Shown here: positions 1 through 9,839 of the stretch, piece by piece
Position numbering within the stretch: the first letter of the stretch is position 1
Layout of the letters: the number at the start of each line of letters is the position of its first letter
Source: Tricholoma matsutake
Lineage: Eukaryota > Basidiomycota > Agaricomycetes > Agaricales > Tricholomataceae
Reading direction: 5' to 3'
DNA length: 64,000 nucleotides
Assembly (NCBI GenBank): GCA_026075535.2
Contig: AP026550.1
Coordinates: 744,001-808,000 of the forward strand
Notes under the pieces: generated by a model
What the model saw: only the letters and a program-made list of their open reading frames with translations
Database searches by the model: none
What the model was told of the DNA's origin: nothing
Program-made: the position numbers and the translations under genes

Positions 1-1
1 G

Positions 2-3000
2 ATCTTCTACAATGTGATTTGCTCATCACATGAGGTGTGTGCCACATCGAACATATCCCAATGCCTCGCCGAGGCCTTCCACAAAAACAACGCTGCTAAA
101 TCCTCTACTAACTCCTTACTCCCTCATCTCCATGAGTTTGAAGATGTGTTCTCCAAGGAGTCATTCGACTCTCTTCCTGCGTGCAAGCCATGGGATCACG
201 TGATTGAACTCACCCCCAGCGCAACCCCTTCATCCTGCAAGGTCTATCCTCTCTCTCCTGAAGAACAACAGCAGCTTGACCAGTTCATCGACGAGCACCT
301 GGCCTCTGGACATATTCGACCATCGAAGTCACCCATGGCCTCTCCCTTTTTCTTTGTCAAGAAGAAGGATGGCTCACTTCGACCGGTTCAAGACTACAGA
401 AGGCTCAACAACATCACGGTCAAAAATTGCTACCCACTACCCCTCATCTCCGAACTCATAAACCAGCTCCATGGAGCCCAATACTTCACCAAGCTTGATG
501 TCCATTGGGGCTATAATAATGTCAGGATAAAGGAGGGAGATGAGTGGAAGGCAGCCTTTCGTACCAACCATGGTCTTTTTGAACTGCTTGTCATGTTCTT
601 TGGCCTTACTAATAGCCCTGCCACCTTTCAGACCATGATGAACAACATCTTCCACGACCTCATCCTCGAAGGTGTTGTCTGCATCTATCTCGACGACATC
701 CTCATCTTCACTCGCACAGTTGAAGAGCACCTTTGCATCATGCGCCTCATCCTAGAGCGACTTCGACGGTACAAACTCTACCTTCGTCAGGACAAATGCA
801 AGTTTGAAAGGACCAAGATCAAGTACCTCGGCCTGATTATCTCAGAGGGTCAAGTGGAGATGGATCCTATCAAGGTAAATGGGGTCACAGCTTGGCCGAT
901 GCCCACGAACAAGAAAGAGGTGCAGTCTTTCCAGGGCTTCATCAATTTCTATCGGTGTTTTATCAAGGATTTCTCACATCATGCACGACCACTGTTTGAC
1001 TTGACAGGAAAGGAGGCATGGAGGTGGGATAATGCACAACAGGAGGCATTCAAAAGGCTTAAAGAGATGGTCACTTCTGCTCCCATCCTTACCTTTGCTG
1101 ACAACTTGCATTCTTTTCATGTAGAAGCCGACAGTTCTGACTTTGCGACAGGTGCCATGTTGTCTCAGCAGTCTCTGGAGGACCAGAAGTGGCATCCTGT
1201 TGTGTTCTACTCCAAAAGCCTTAGTGCTGTAGAGCAAAACTACGAGATCCATGACAAGGAGATGTTGGCAATAATGCGTGCACTTGAGGAGTGGTGACAC
1301 TTCCTCGAGGGTGCCCAACACAAGGTGGAAATTTGGACGGATCACAAGAATCTCGAGTACTTCATGATGGCCAAGAAATTGAACCGTCGTCAAGCTTGTT
1401 GGTCCCTGTATCTATCTAGATTCAACTTCTCCTTGCACCACCACCCAGGTCACAGCATGGGGAAGACTGATGCCCTATCCCAACGTGCAGACCATGGGGA
1501 TGGCAGTGGTGACAACCAAAACATTGTGCTGTTGCAGCCAGACCTGTTCACCATCTGGGCACTGGAAGGCATCGCACCCCAGGGCAAGGGGCAGGACATC
1601 CTACGTGACATTTGTTGTGCAAACCATAGTGGTTTACATGGGGATGTTGTTGCCCGAGCTGTTAAAGAACTGAGGAAGGGATCGACCCTTTCCTTATGTG
1701 CGGCAGAGTGGGTTGAAAAGGAGGACTTGTTGTATTTCAGGGATCGCATCTATGTTCCCAATGACCCAGACCTTCACCGGTGCATCATATCCCAACACCA
1801 TGACTCACAGATTGCTAGTCATCCTGGACGCTGGAAGACTTTGGAACTCACCTCATGGAATTATTGGTGGCCACAAATGTCACAGCTCATTGGTCAGTAT
1901 TGTCGCACTTGTGACCTTTGCTTACGCACCAAGGTTCCTCGTCGCAAGCCTACTGGTGAGCTACACCCTCTTCCTGTTCCAGAGAGTCATTGGGATGTTG
2001 TCAGCGTCGACTTTGTGGTGGAATTGCCAGAGTCAAATAGGTTTGATGCGGTGATGTGCACAGTTGACTCAGTGGGAAAACGCGCTCACTTCATTCCCAC
2101 TCACACCACTGTCAGTACCCTAGGTGCCGCTCGACTCTACCTCCACCACGTGTGGAAATTACATGGACTTCCTGGTGCCTTCCTCTTGGATTGTGGCCCT
2201 CAGTTCATGGCAGAGTTCACTCATGAGCTGTACCGACTCCTGGGGATCAAACTCCTCGCTTCAACTGCTTATCACCCACAAACTGATGGCCAGACAGAGC
2301 GAGTCAACCAGGAACTGGAGCAGTACATCTGCCTCTTTGTCAATGAACGCCAGGACGATTGGGATGATCTCCTTCCTTTGGCCGAGTTCGGATACAACAA
2401 CCATGTCCATGCTTCCACTCAACAGACCCCTTTCCTCTTAGACACTGGATGACATCCACGCATGGGATTTGAACCTCGCCAAACTCCCTCACACATCGAG
2501 ACGGTGAATGAGTTCACAGAATGCATGAGGGATAGCTTGGAGGAGGCAAGGGCAGCCTTAGCAAAGGCAAAGGACGACATGGCATGATTTTACAACCAAC
2601 GCCATTCCCCAACCCCTCAGTACAAGGTTGGTGATCGAGTTTATCTTGACTCCAGTGATGTCTCCACTACACATCCATCCAAGAAACTCGCTCATCACTT
2701 CTTGGGACCTTTCCCCATTGTCAAGTGTGTTGGAATGCATGCCTATCGTCTACGCCTCCCAGCCTCCATGTCCAGACTCCATCCCATCTTCCATGTCGTC
2801 AAATTGCTTCCAGCTCCCCCAGATCCGTTCCCGGGATGCCATTCACACCTACCACCACCACCTACAGTGATCGAGGGAGAACCCCAATACGAAGTCGAGT
2901 CAATCTTGGACAGCCATTTGCATTGAGGAAAACTCCAGTATTTGGTACATTGGAAGGGTTATGGGTATGAGGAGAACTCATGGGTCAAAGAGTCTGACAT

Positions 3001-3118
3001 AAATGCCCCTCAGTTAATCAAGGAATTCCACCAATGGCACACTCCTGCACCATGTCGCATTCAAGTCACAGACTTTGGTCGTATGCGATTTCGAATGCAT
3101 CGGGGCAATGCATCTTAG
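2..3118 (+). pseudogene. gypsy pol: RT, RNase H, integrase, chromodomain (four TGA stops)
   Basis: One continuous reading frame runs from base 2 to the TAG at 3116-3118, broken only by TGA at 1295, 2450, 2585 and 2924; there is no frameshift. In order it encodes reverse transcriptase ([17 protein letters not shown], then catalytic YLDD near 688-699), RNase H (EADSSDFATGA, then TDHKNLEYF), and an integrase with an HHCC zinc finger (CRTCDLC near 1904-1922). The DDE core follows (VDFVVELPES, LDCGPQF, TDGQTERVNQELEQ), then a GPY/F module (FLGPFPIVK) and a chromodomain ([14 protein letters not shown] near 2940-2982). The second catalytic region reads LDCGPQF where copy 3 has LSDRGPQF. Protease and gag lie upstream of the window. 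At 1295, 2585 and 2924 copy 3 has CGA; at 2450 copies 2 and 3 have CAA. Confidence 0.95.
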
Positions 3119-3129
3119 AGAGGGGGTGA

Positions 3130-3554
3130 TGTAAGGGGACTAGGGGGGTGCCCTGTGTGTTTTTCCTATTTTTTATGTTCGTCCTATATTTTTCCCCACC
3201 TCATTTCCTTCTATTCTTCATTTTCTATGATTTTTCCGGATTTTATTACTAATTTTCCCTTGCTATCATGTTTGTACATGTTGACACTTTATATTTAGAG
3301 GCGGAGTACCCCTTCCGACACATACCCCTTGGTATGATGTCATTCGACGGCCTTGATCTGCCTATCTCCGCCTTTTTCTATTTTTAGGTTATATTTGATT
3401 TTTGTCATCTTCACATATACTGGGCATCAGCAAGGGGATCCTTAGAGTTTTCTCTTCAGATTTCCCTTTGCTAGGTGTGTCCCCAATGCCTGTATTATGT
3501 AGTATAATTTTAACTTTGGATTTCCCTTTGCTAGAGGCTTAGGTTGCCCTTATA
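3130..3554 (+). repeat. 3' LTR of marY1-like copy 1
   Basis: Begins TGTAAGGGGAC and ends GGTTGCCCTTATA, the same termini as the 426-bp LTRs of the complete copies. It contains the family's two copies of the motif TTTCCCTTTGCTAG near its 3' end. A purine-rich tract (AGAGAGGGGGTGA) lies directly upstream, as expected for the plus-strand primer. Confidence 0.95.
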
Positions 3555-4073
3555 TTGGTGTGGCTAAGTACCAAGGACCTGAATATTCCACAACCTTTGA
3601 GGAAACTTACCGAGAAACAAGTTGGCCCATATGTGATCTCTAAAGTGATCTCACCTAATGCGGTAGTGCTAAAATTACCCCGATCATTCAAGATTGATCC
3701 TGAGATTAACATATCCCACCTACGCCCTTACCGCCCACCCACTATTCCTGGCGGACAAACTACTCCACAACCTCCGATAATAGTAGAAGGTGCTCCAGAA
3801 TATGTAGTTGAAGAAATTCTAGACTCATGTCTTCAACAGAACAAATTGGAGTTCTTAATAAAGTGGAAAAACTATACCAATGAAAATAATTCGTGGGAGC
3901 CCAAAGAGAATTGTAAGCAAGCACGCAATGCAATCGCCCAATTCTTTAAACGTAATCTGAATGCTCCGCATTGCATTGCAAGAATGGTGTATGAGGGGAT
4001 GAGATTCCGGCCTTACCAAAATTTCACAGAGGGGACAGATGCAATATTTTCTCACCTGGAAGTCGAGGCATAA
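3555..4073 (+). pseudogene. Family B gypsy pol C-terminus (integrase tail and chromodomain)
   Basis: The 3' end of a different Ty3/gypsy pol gene whose upstream part is cut off by the insertion of marY1-like copy 1. The remaining frame (MVWLSTKDLNIPQPL...) is the end of the integrase, with a GPY/F-type stretch (KQVGPYVISKVISPN), followed by a chromodomain (YVVEEILDSCL, then FLIKWKNYTNENNSWEP). It stops at TAA 4071-4073. The same protein is encoded on the minus strand near 29010-29540, where the codon before MVWLS is Leu of GDLVWLS, so the break falls exactly at an insertion point. The segment itself has no stops. It is a truncated relic, not a working gene. Confidence 0.93.
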
Positions 4074-4084
4074 AAGGGGGGTAA

Positions 4085-4486
4085 TGTTAGGAAACCACCC
4101 CATTACCTAATAAAATTTCATTTTTATTTTATTATGTCGAATTATGCTACATGATGCCAAATGACGCTACACTTTGATAGCATGAGAATTTTATTTTGCA
4201 CACATCAATATGTATGTGCATGTACGAGTGCATTGGTAACAACAATGTACAATATATGTAACATAGTATATAAACCCTAAATATATGCCTAGGGGACCCC
4301 AGTTGTGTTCTCTTAGGTATTCCACCTATGCTTTTGGTGTGAAAGGCCTTTGTCAACAAACTCACCTATTAATAACCCCTCGCATCAAAACCATCAGTTC
4401 CCCCATCACGCGCATGGATCCCACCCCCTTCTTGTAGAGAGAACCCGCATGGTCTTAGCTAGCAGATAGTGGGTGTCGCCCTAACA
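4085..4486 (+). repeat. Family B LTR (3' LTR)
   Basis: 402-bp LTR beginning TGTTAGGAAACCACC and ending GGTGTCGCCCTAACA, immediately after the family B pol stop and a purine tract (AAAAGGGGGGTAA). Related LTRs lie at 28585-28996 and, interrupted, at 27437-28268, both in the opposite orientation. A TATATAAACCCTAAATATATG stretch near 4266 could be the promoter TATA region (inference). The bases after it (GTCAG) may be the target duplication; the other copy is outside the window. Confidence 0.93.
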
Positions 4487-4959
4487 GTCAGGGAGCAAGA
4501 TTAGAGACATGTTGTGTCACATCACACCTGCCTAATTTGTAGTGTATGAAACAATCGCTGGCCCAGGATCAGCCAGAATCACGCCCTGATGTGACTTGTG
4601 TCAAAGACCCAGTTTGAGCTGATAACAAAAATTTCCACTGATTACACTCAAACACCATTCTTATACATATGATAACTATTCTTAAGGGCCCAACAGATAG
4701 CTTGGACATATACCATGGGTTCTGTCTATTCAAATTTTTAATTTGCAATGTACAGTAAGTTTCTGAAGGTCACAAATATTTGGTTGGGTCAAAGAGGCAT
4801 GAATGACTGTACAACAATGGCCTTGTCCACAACTGGGGCACAAACAACATCTGTTGTTGTCTGTGCCCCAGGTAAGTATCTTTTACTCTTTGCCTTTCAT
4901 TTGTAACTAATTATTATCTTGTTTGTTTCTTAAAATCTATGTATATTATAACACATTAT
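4487..4959. other. Non-coding stretch, nothing recognised
   Basis: No coding region, RNA gene or repeat that I can recognise between the family B LTR and the low-complexity block that follows. Confidence 0.5.
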
Positions 4960-4969
4960 GACACTGATG

Positions 4970-5612
4970 ACACGGCACCCACTTCCAGCCTCACGAGCCA
5001 CTGCTCGTGGGGTGGACTGTGGGTGCATGAGATGAGGACAATGAACACAAGGACAACAAGGGACAACAACAACAACAAATGACAAATGACAAGCAGGGGA
5101 CAACAATGATGACAAACAATGAGTGGAGGATGATGATGATGAACAACGAGTAGGGGACGACAATGACAACGAACACCAAGCAGAGGACGACAATGATGAC
5201 AAACAACGAGTAGGGAACAATGACAACAACAATGAATGACAAGCAGGTGACAACAATGATGATGAATGAGTAGGAGACAATGACAACAACAAACAAGTAG
5301 GGACAACAACAACAACAACTGACAAGCAGGGGACTACAATGATTGGGGATGACGACAAGGATGAACGGGGACCACGAGACAGCAACAATGCAACACCCGC
5401 CCCTCCCTTGCTCGAAACACGAGATGAAGGGGTGGTTTTCTACTGACGTGTCTTCCCCAGCACCACCATCCAGCCTTGCAAGCCCCTGCTTGCGGGTGGA
5501 CTTGTTTTCTTGTTTTTTAATCTGTTTTTTTCTATTTCTATTTCTATTTCTTTTTTCTATTTCTTTCTCATTCTCTTACACCATGGCTGCGAGCAACTGC
5601 TCACAGCATGTA
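4970..5612 (+). repeat. Low-complexity ACAACAATGA block with three small hairpins
   Basis: A purine/AC-rich degenerate repeat built from units such as GACAACAATGATGACAA, ending in a T-rich tract (TTTCTATTTCTATTTC). It contains short perfect hairpins: CACGAGC-CACT-GCTCGTG at 4992-5009, GCAAGC-CCCT-GCTTGC at 5478-5493, and GAGC-AACT-GCTC at 5591-5602. The first two are followed by GGGTGG or GGTGGA. Open frames here on either strand are by-products of the repeat. The same kind of hairpin recurs at 6297-6620 and 18316-18525. Confidence 0.7.
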
Positions 5613-5649
5613 AATGTAATTAGTTTTATTTAGTATATAATAGAATTAA

Positions 5650-5829
5650 GTTAATACTTGAAAAAATGGGACAAAAACCAGTTTAAACTGGTTTTCTGGA
5701 CCATAACCGAACTGATTAGGACCAGTCCTATCAGTTCGGTTATGGTCTATGTCACTTGGGCTTGCAGTCTGGACTGGTTAACCCACTTTGGGGTCAAAAA
5801 ACCAGACTGAACTGGACCTTAAAACACTA
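5650..5829 (+). repeat. Partial hAT-type element (same family as 61636-62463)
   Basis: Rich in self-complementary CCAGT/ACTGG motifs (for example CCAGTTTAAACTGG at about 5678). It ends at 5829 with GAACTGGACCTTAAAACACTA, whose reverse complement starts TAGTGTTTTAAGGTCCAGTTC and resembles the terminal inverted repeat of the 828-bp element at 61636-62463. I could not find a matching left end or an 8-bp duplication, so it is probably truncated or degenerate. Confidence 0.6.
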
Positions 5830-5929
5830 ATCAAAATAGTGAGTTTTTTTGTTTATTTCTCTTCAACTATAAATAGCCAAATGTTATTTTCCCAGTGTTT
5901 TCAGCTCGACAACAGCCAACAACACATGT

Positions 5930-6640
5930 AATGACCCTCTCCATCCAAATGGGATATGAAGCTCTCATTTGGGCATTGGAGACCATGGAGGGGTGTCAGG
6001 AGACCTGAGGAGTGGGATATCTGCTAGGTACGCCCCTTATTCCCATCTCCACCCACCCCAATTCACATCCACCCCAGATCAACCACAAAGCCAGCACCCC
6101 ATTACCTGGTAACAACAGACAAAAATGACGACAATGGGGAGGACAATGATGGCAACAGGGAGGACAACCAGGAGGACAACTACCACTAGGATGAGCCCAA
6201 CAAACTGACACTGCAGAACATGACAGGAAGACAACAACCAGGAGGACCACATGGTCATGGCCACCACCACCACCACCACAGCACCCCCAACCGCTGCCAT
6301 GAGCAACTGCTCATGGGGTGGAAACAGGGAGCAACGAGGGATGGGTGACAAGGATCGTGAGGTGACAAAAACCACAAGGATGATGAGGATGATGGCAATC
6401 AAGACATCCAGGACCAAGGCAGGGACCAGATGACGACAAGGATGATGGGGACTTGGTTGATGAACCACAAATGGTGGGGGAAAACCAGCAAGGGTGAACA
6501 ACTAGGAGAGGAGGGCACCACCACTGCGAGCAGATGAAGGGTGCTAATGTGGGACAGGGATGATGGGGACAAGAGACATGGAAGCAACCACCTCCATGAG
6601 CAACCACTCATTGGGTGGCCTCCCCTGTGCAAAACACAAG
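5930..6640 (+). repeat. Second hairpin-bearing low-complexity block
   Basis: Starts with a segment shared in reverse orientation with 18720-18850 (TAATGACC..., CCATCCAAATGGGATATGA). It continues as GACAACAA/ACCACCACC-type repeats and carries the perfect hairpin CCATGAGC-AACT-GCTCATGG at about 6297-6316 followed by GGTGG. A degenerate version lies at about 6595-6615. The open frames on both strands are low-complexity and not convincing as genes. Confidence 0.65.
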
Positions 6641-6853
6641 GTTTTTTGTTTCTATCAGTAATTACTTTTGTGGCCCCTCACTTCATGCCACAGTTAGTTA
6701 GCTCAATAAAATTCTCCAACACTTTCATCAAATACTAATATTTTAACTGTATATACTGTTTATTAAATGGTATATAGATGGTTATACTGTTTAGACTACT
6801 GTTTATGTATACTTGACCTTGGTCAAGTAAACATAAACTAAACAGTTGGAGCC

Positions 6854-7501
6854 TTAGTACTGGTACACGAGGCAAGAAAAGCTAGTGAAACAAAAGAACA
6901 AACCAAGGACACTAGGCAGAACGCTTCCTTGGGACTGACAACAAGACAATGAACTGAACATTCGAAGACAGGACCAGACCAGAGACACCCCTGTAGGTGC
7001 TAAAGGAGTAACCAACAGAAATGATGGAGTCAATGGGAACCTCAGCTGACCCCATTTTGTACTGTGGCCAGGAGGAGAGGCATGCGAAATCAGCATCCAT
7101 GAACATGAATGGAGGATGGTCATTTTGGGCCCTTCCACCATAAACAGGAACTAAGAATTGACAAAAGACCAAATGTGAGGGTACATAACAACAAACTCAC
7201 CCATATCAAAAGAATGAGATGAGGCATAGGCAGATGCAGTTTCCACAGCCCTGAGGGGCAAGGACACTGTCTTTAAGACTGCTGATCCTGAGGCAGGAGA
7301 AGTAGGAGAAGGCCCTGAATTTGCATAAGACAAAGTAACATCACTGAATGCAAAGGTAGGCATACCTATCTTCCACCAATCACCCTTCCCCTCTCCACGC
7401 ATTGCAAAACTAAAGCCCAATGGAGTCATCATCCCTGCAGCCAAATGAAATTGAAAAAGCATCCCCCACACAGCCATGTCATGTCTCATCTCCTGGTCCA
7501 A
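6854..7501 (-). pseudogene. Fragment of an unrecognised multi-exon protein gene
   Basis: Two minus-strand frames fit together. 7501-7151 encodes a segment including FQFHLAAGMMTPLGFSFAMR and TPTFAFSDVTLSYA-like residues. 7172-6912 encodes VPVYGGRAQNDHPPFMFMDADF, then SVGYSFSTYRGV and a hydrophobic tail. The junction near 7150-7180 may be an intron. I do not recognise the family. The composition looks like real protein, not a shadow frame: aromatic residues are spaced and the opposite strand is poor. There is no convincing start upstream of 7501, where repeat sequence begins, so it is probably a truncated gene copy. Function unknown. Confidence 0.4.
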
Positions 7502-7544
7502 AGGTGCAATTGAGATCTTGTGAACAGAGTAATGGGCATGGCTA

Positions 7545-7999
7545 GGGCAAGGCAGGGGTTACCCCTGGGTGTCAAATCTCATACCCTTACCCCTACCCCT
7601 GAACACCCTACCCTTAGGGGTAAGGGTATGAGGGTTGCTAAGGGTATGGGAGGGTTTGTCAAGGGTACAAGGGTTTGGCACAAAATCAACATATTTAGAG
7701 CAAAATTCATTTGAAAAGTGTTGATAACTATTGTATTTACTTAATATCACATACTAATACCTCTTATTAACATATGAAAGCCATTATCATGTTGGACAAT
7801 CCCAAAATCTGAATTTAATCAATGAAAATCTTGAATATGAGTCTTTGTAGCTGAAAAAATCAAATGATATTCTTACATAAGCATACCCCTGTACCCTTAG
7901 TAAGGGTACAGAGGTATGCAAGGGTATGAAGTTCCAAACCCCTACCCTTACCCCTCATACCCTTAGCCCAAAAACACAAGGGTATACCCTGCCTTGCCT
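7545..7999. mobile_element. Fold-back inverted-repeat element with CCCTTACCC arrays
   Basis: Both ends are imperfect inverted repeats: GGGCAAGGCAGGGGTTACCC at the left and, on the other strand, AGGCAAGGCAGGGTATACCC at the right. Each is bordered by TA (7543-7544 and 8000-8001). The outer 130 bp on each side consist of CCCTTACCCC/GGGTAAGGGTATG repeats in opposite orientations, so the whole can fold back. The 180-bp centre is AT-rich and non-coding. I read it as a miniature inverted-repeat transposable element. The TA borders may be its target duplication, though two bases are weak evidence. Confidence 0.6.
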
Positions 8000-8001
8000 T
8001 A

Positions 8002-8667
8002 ATCTGGGACAGCCAGTTGCATTGAGGAAAACTCCAGTATTTGGTGCACTGGAAGGGTTATGGGTATGAGGAGAACTCATGGGTCAAAGAGTCCATTGTG
8101 AATGCCCCTCAGTTAGTCAAGGAATTCCACTGACAGCACACTGCTGCACTGTGTTGCATTCAAGTCACTGACTTTGGTCATATGCAATTTTGAATGCATC
8201 GGGGCAATGCATCTTAGAGAGGGGGTAATGTAAGGGGACTAGGGGGTGCCCCATGTGTTTCTCCTATTTTTTATGCTCATCCTATATTTTTCCTCACTTC
8301 ATTTTCTTCTATTCTTCATTTTTTATGATTTTTCCTTATTTTATTACTAATTTCCCTTTCTATCACATTTGTGCATGTTGACAGTTCATATTTAGAGGCG
8401 GAGTACCCTTTCCGACATCTACCCCTTGGTATGATGTCATTTGGCAGCCTTGATCTGCCTATTTCTGTCTTTTCTATTTTTCAGCTATTATTTGATTTTT
8501 GCAATCTTCACATATACTGGGCATTGGCAAAGGGGTCCTTAGAGTTTTCTCTTTGGATTTCCCTTTGCTAGGTGCACCTCCACTCCCTGTAATATGTACC
8601 ATAATTTGAACTTCAGATTTCCCTTTGCTAGTCCACTAATTAAGTGGCCTCTAAGGTTGCCCTTATA
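8002..8667 (+). mobile_element. marY1-like 3' fragment with a divergent LTR
   Basis: Begins inside the chromodomain coding region of the marY1-like family (GGACAGCCAGTTGCATTGAGG...), runs through the purine tract (AGAGAGGGGGTAA) and ends with a complete LTR at 8229-8667. The coding part carries TGA stops where intact copies have Arg. The LTR is 439 bp, longer than the usual 426, partly because of an inserted CCACTAATTAAGTGG palindrome near 8633-8647. It is the most divergent copy in the window and was probably truncated when the neighbouring sequence arrived. Confidence 0.88.
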
Positions 8668-9136
8668 ACTTCCATATTTGGATATTTTTAAAAATTGTGT
8701 CATGGGGATCTGCCAACAGCAATTGCATGTGCATTCTCTATACCTATCCCAGCAAACTAATTGAAAGGATGAATTCTGGTCAAGAGTCTATAGTACATCA
8801 CAAATTCCATGTGTAATGCAACTGAAAATTGGTGAAAACAGCATGAACACTGCAAACGCAAGCACAGGAGTGGGGTGCGACATTATCCAACAAAGTAAAA
8901 CACATACCAGCAGCAACTGAACCTGAAATTCCTGAGGAATCTGGGTGGTCAAAGCGTAAATGGGTTCTGTGACAACTCACTGACACACTGAATGGGTGTT
9001 TATGTGGATCAGTCCTCAACAGTTCATTGGGTAGGGTCCTCAAATGCAGACAAGCTGGCTGCAAGACTCAGTGGGTAAGTACATTGTATCATGGGTGCTG
9101 ATCCATCTTCTGACTCACCTTATGTGTCTAGTATCA
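8668..9136. other. Non-coding stretch, nothing recognised
   Basis: One minus-strand frame (9064-8798, 88 codons) has no recognisable motif and no support from its context. No RNA gene or repeat seen. Confidence 0.45.
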
Positions 9137-9144
9137 CCTTCAGT

Positions 9145-9629
9145 TAGTGATGCCATGGCTCAGCTCGGCTTGCCCGTGGTGCAGCTCAGGCACTTGAGCT
9201 GATCAAAATGGCGCTGAGTCGCCCTGAGTGGCTCTGAGCTGGCTAAGCTGATTGAGATTGCCCAAAGTTGTGGGCTTGCAATCCGAGTTGTATTTATGCT
9301 TCAGTTATGTATTTTAACAGTCAAATGGGTTGTGTAGACTATTATTACAAAAGAAACAAGTCATACTATTTTGATGAGATTATTTGGCTGTGTTTATCTC
9401 TTTGTACCTATTACAAAACATGCTCGAGAGATGGCTCTGGGGAGTAGGGTATAACAACATGTATTAAAAATAGCAGTAGGGACTCCTACAGAGTGTTTTA
9501 TAGTGTTTCAAGAACATTTAAAGCCCTCCAGTCGCTCTGAATTTGAGGCAACTTAGGGCATGGCTTGAGCAGCTCTGGGCAGCTTGGCTCAACAGCTTGC
9601 GGCTCCGAGCCGCACCATTGGCAACACTA
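9145..9629. mobile_element. hAT-type miniature element, 485 bp
   Basis: Terminal inverted repeats TAGTGATGCCATGGCTC... and ...CCATTGGCAACACTA, flanked by a perfect 8-bp direct duplication CCTTCAGT (9137-9144 and 9630-9637). An 8-bp duplication and a TAGTG terminus are hallmarks of the hAT superfamily. The interior is non-coding, with subterminal GCTCTGAGC/GAGCTGA motifs repeated near both ends. Its ends resemble those of the 380-bp element at 57021-57400, so the two are probably related. Confidence 0.85.
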
Positions 9630-9839
9630 CCTTCAGTGTGTAGAACTTGAGCAAGAGCCACAAAATTGGGTGTGCATGACTTGTGAGGCATCGGAGTGAG
9701 GACACGCCAATGCAGATGATGTCATAACACGATATTTGGATATGTGCCTGATTACGTTAGTTAGTTAGTCCCTGTTAGTCCCCCTTAGCAAAAAAATCGA
9801 CAGTCTTTTTTTTGGATCCCGGTGCTCCCTTGAAACCTA

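Larger units (their letters stand above)
1..3554 (+). mobile_element. marY1-like Ty3/gypsy chromovirus, copy 1 (5' part outside window)
   Basis: LTR retrotransposon cut by the window start. What remains is the end of pol, a purine-rich tract just before the LTR (about 3114-3129) and a complete 3' LTR. The five bases after the LTR, TTGGT (3555-3559), belong to the interrupted family B gene and are the expected target duplication; its partner lies upstream of the window. The sequence matches the complete copies at 20058-26020 and 48993-55038 on the other strand. It is more decayed than they are, with four in-frame TGA stops, and is probably the oldest of the three. Confidence 0.95.

Noticed and set aside
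1295..2926. TGA read as a sense codon (selenocysteine or recoding)
   Set aside because: The same positions are CGA or CAA in sister copies, and all families show the pattern; deamination explains it.
4930..5388. Long minus-strand frames rich in Leu/Ser/Val
   Set aside because: They read through ACAACAATGA low-complexity repeats; composition is an artefact and several frames are open at once.
7558..7995. Telomere remnant suggested by CCCTTACCC repeats
   Set aside because: The arrays are in opposite orientations inside a unit with its own terminal inverted repeats.
8798..9064. Minus-strand 88-codon frame as a gene
   Set aside because: No motif, no intron structure, no supporting neighbour.
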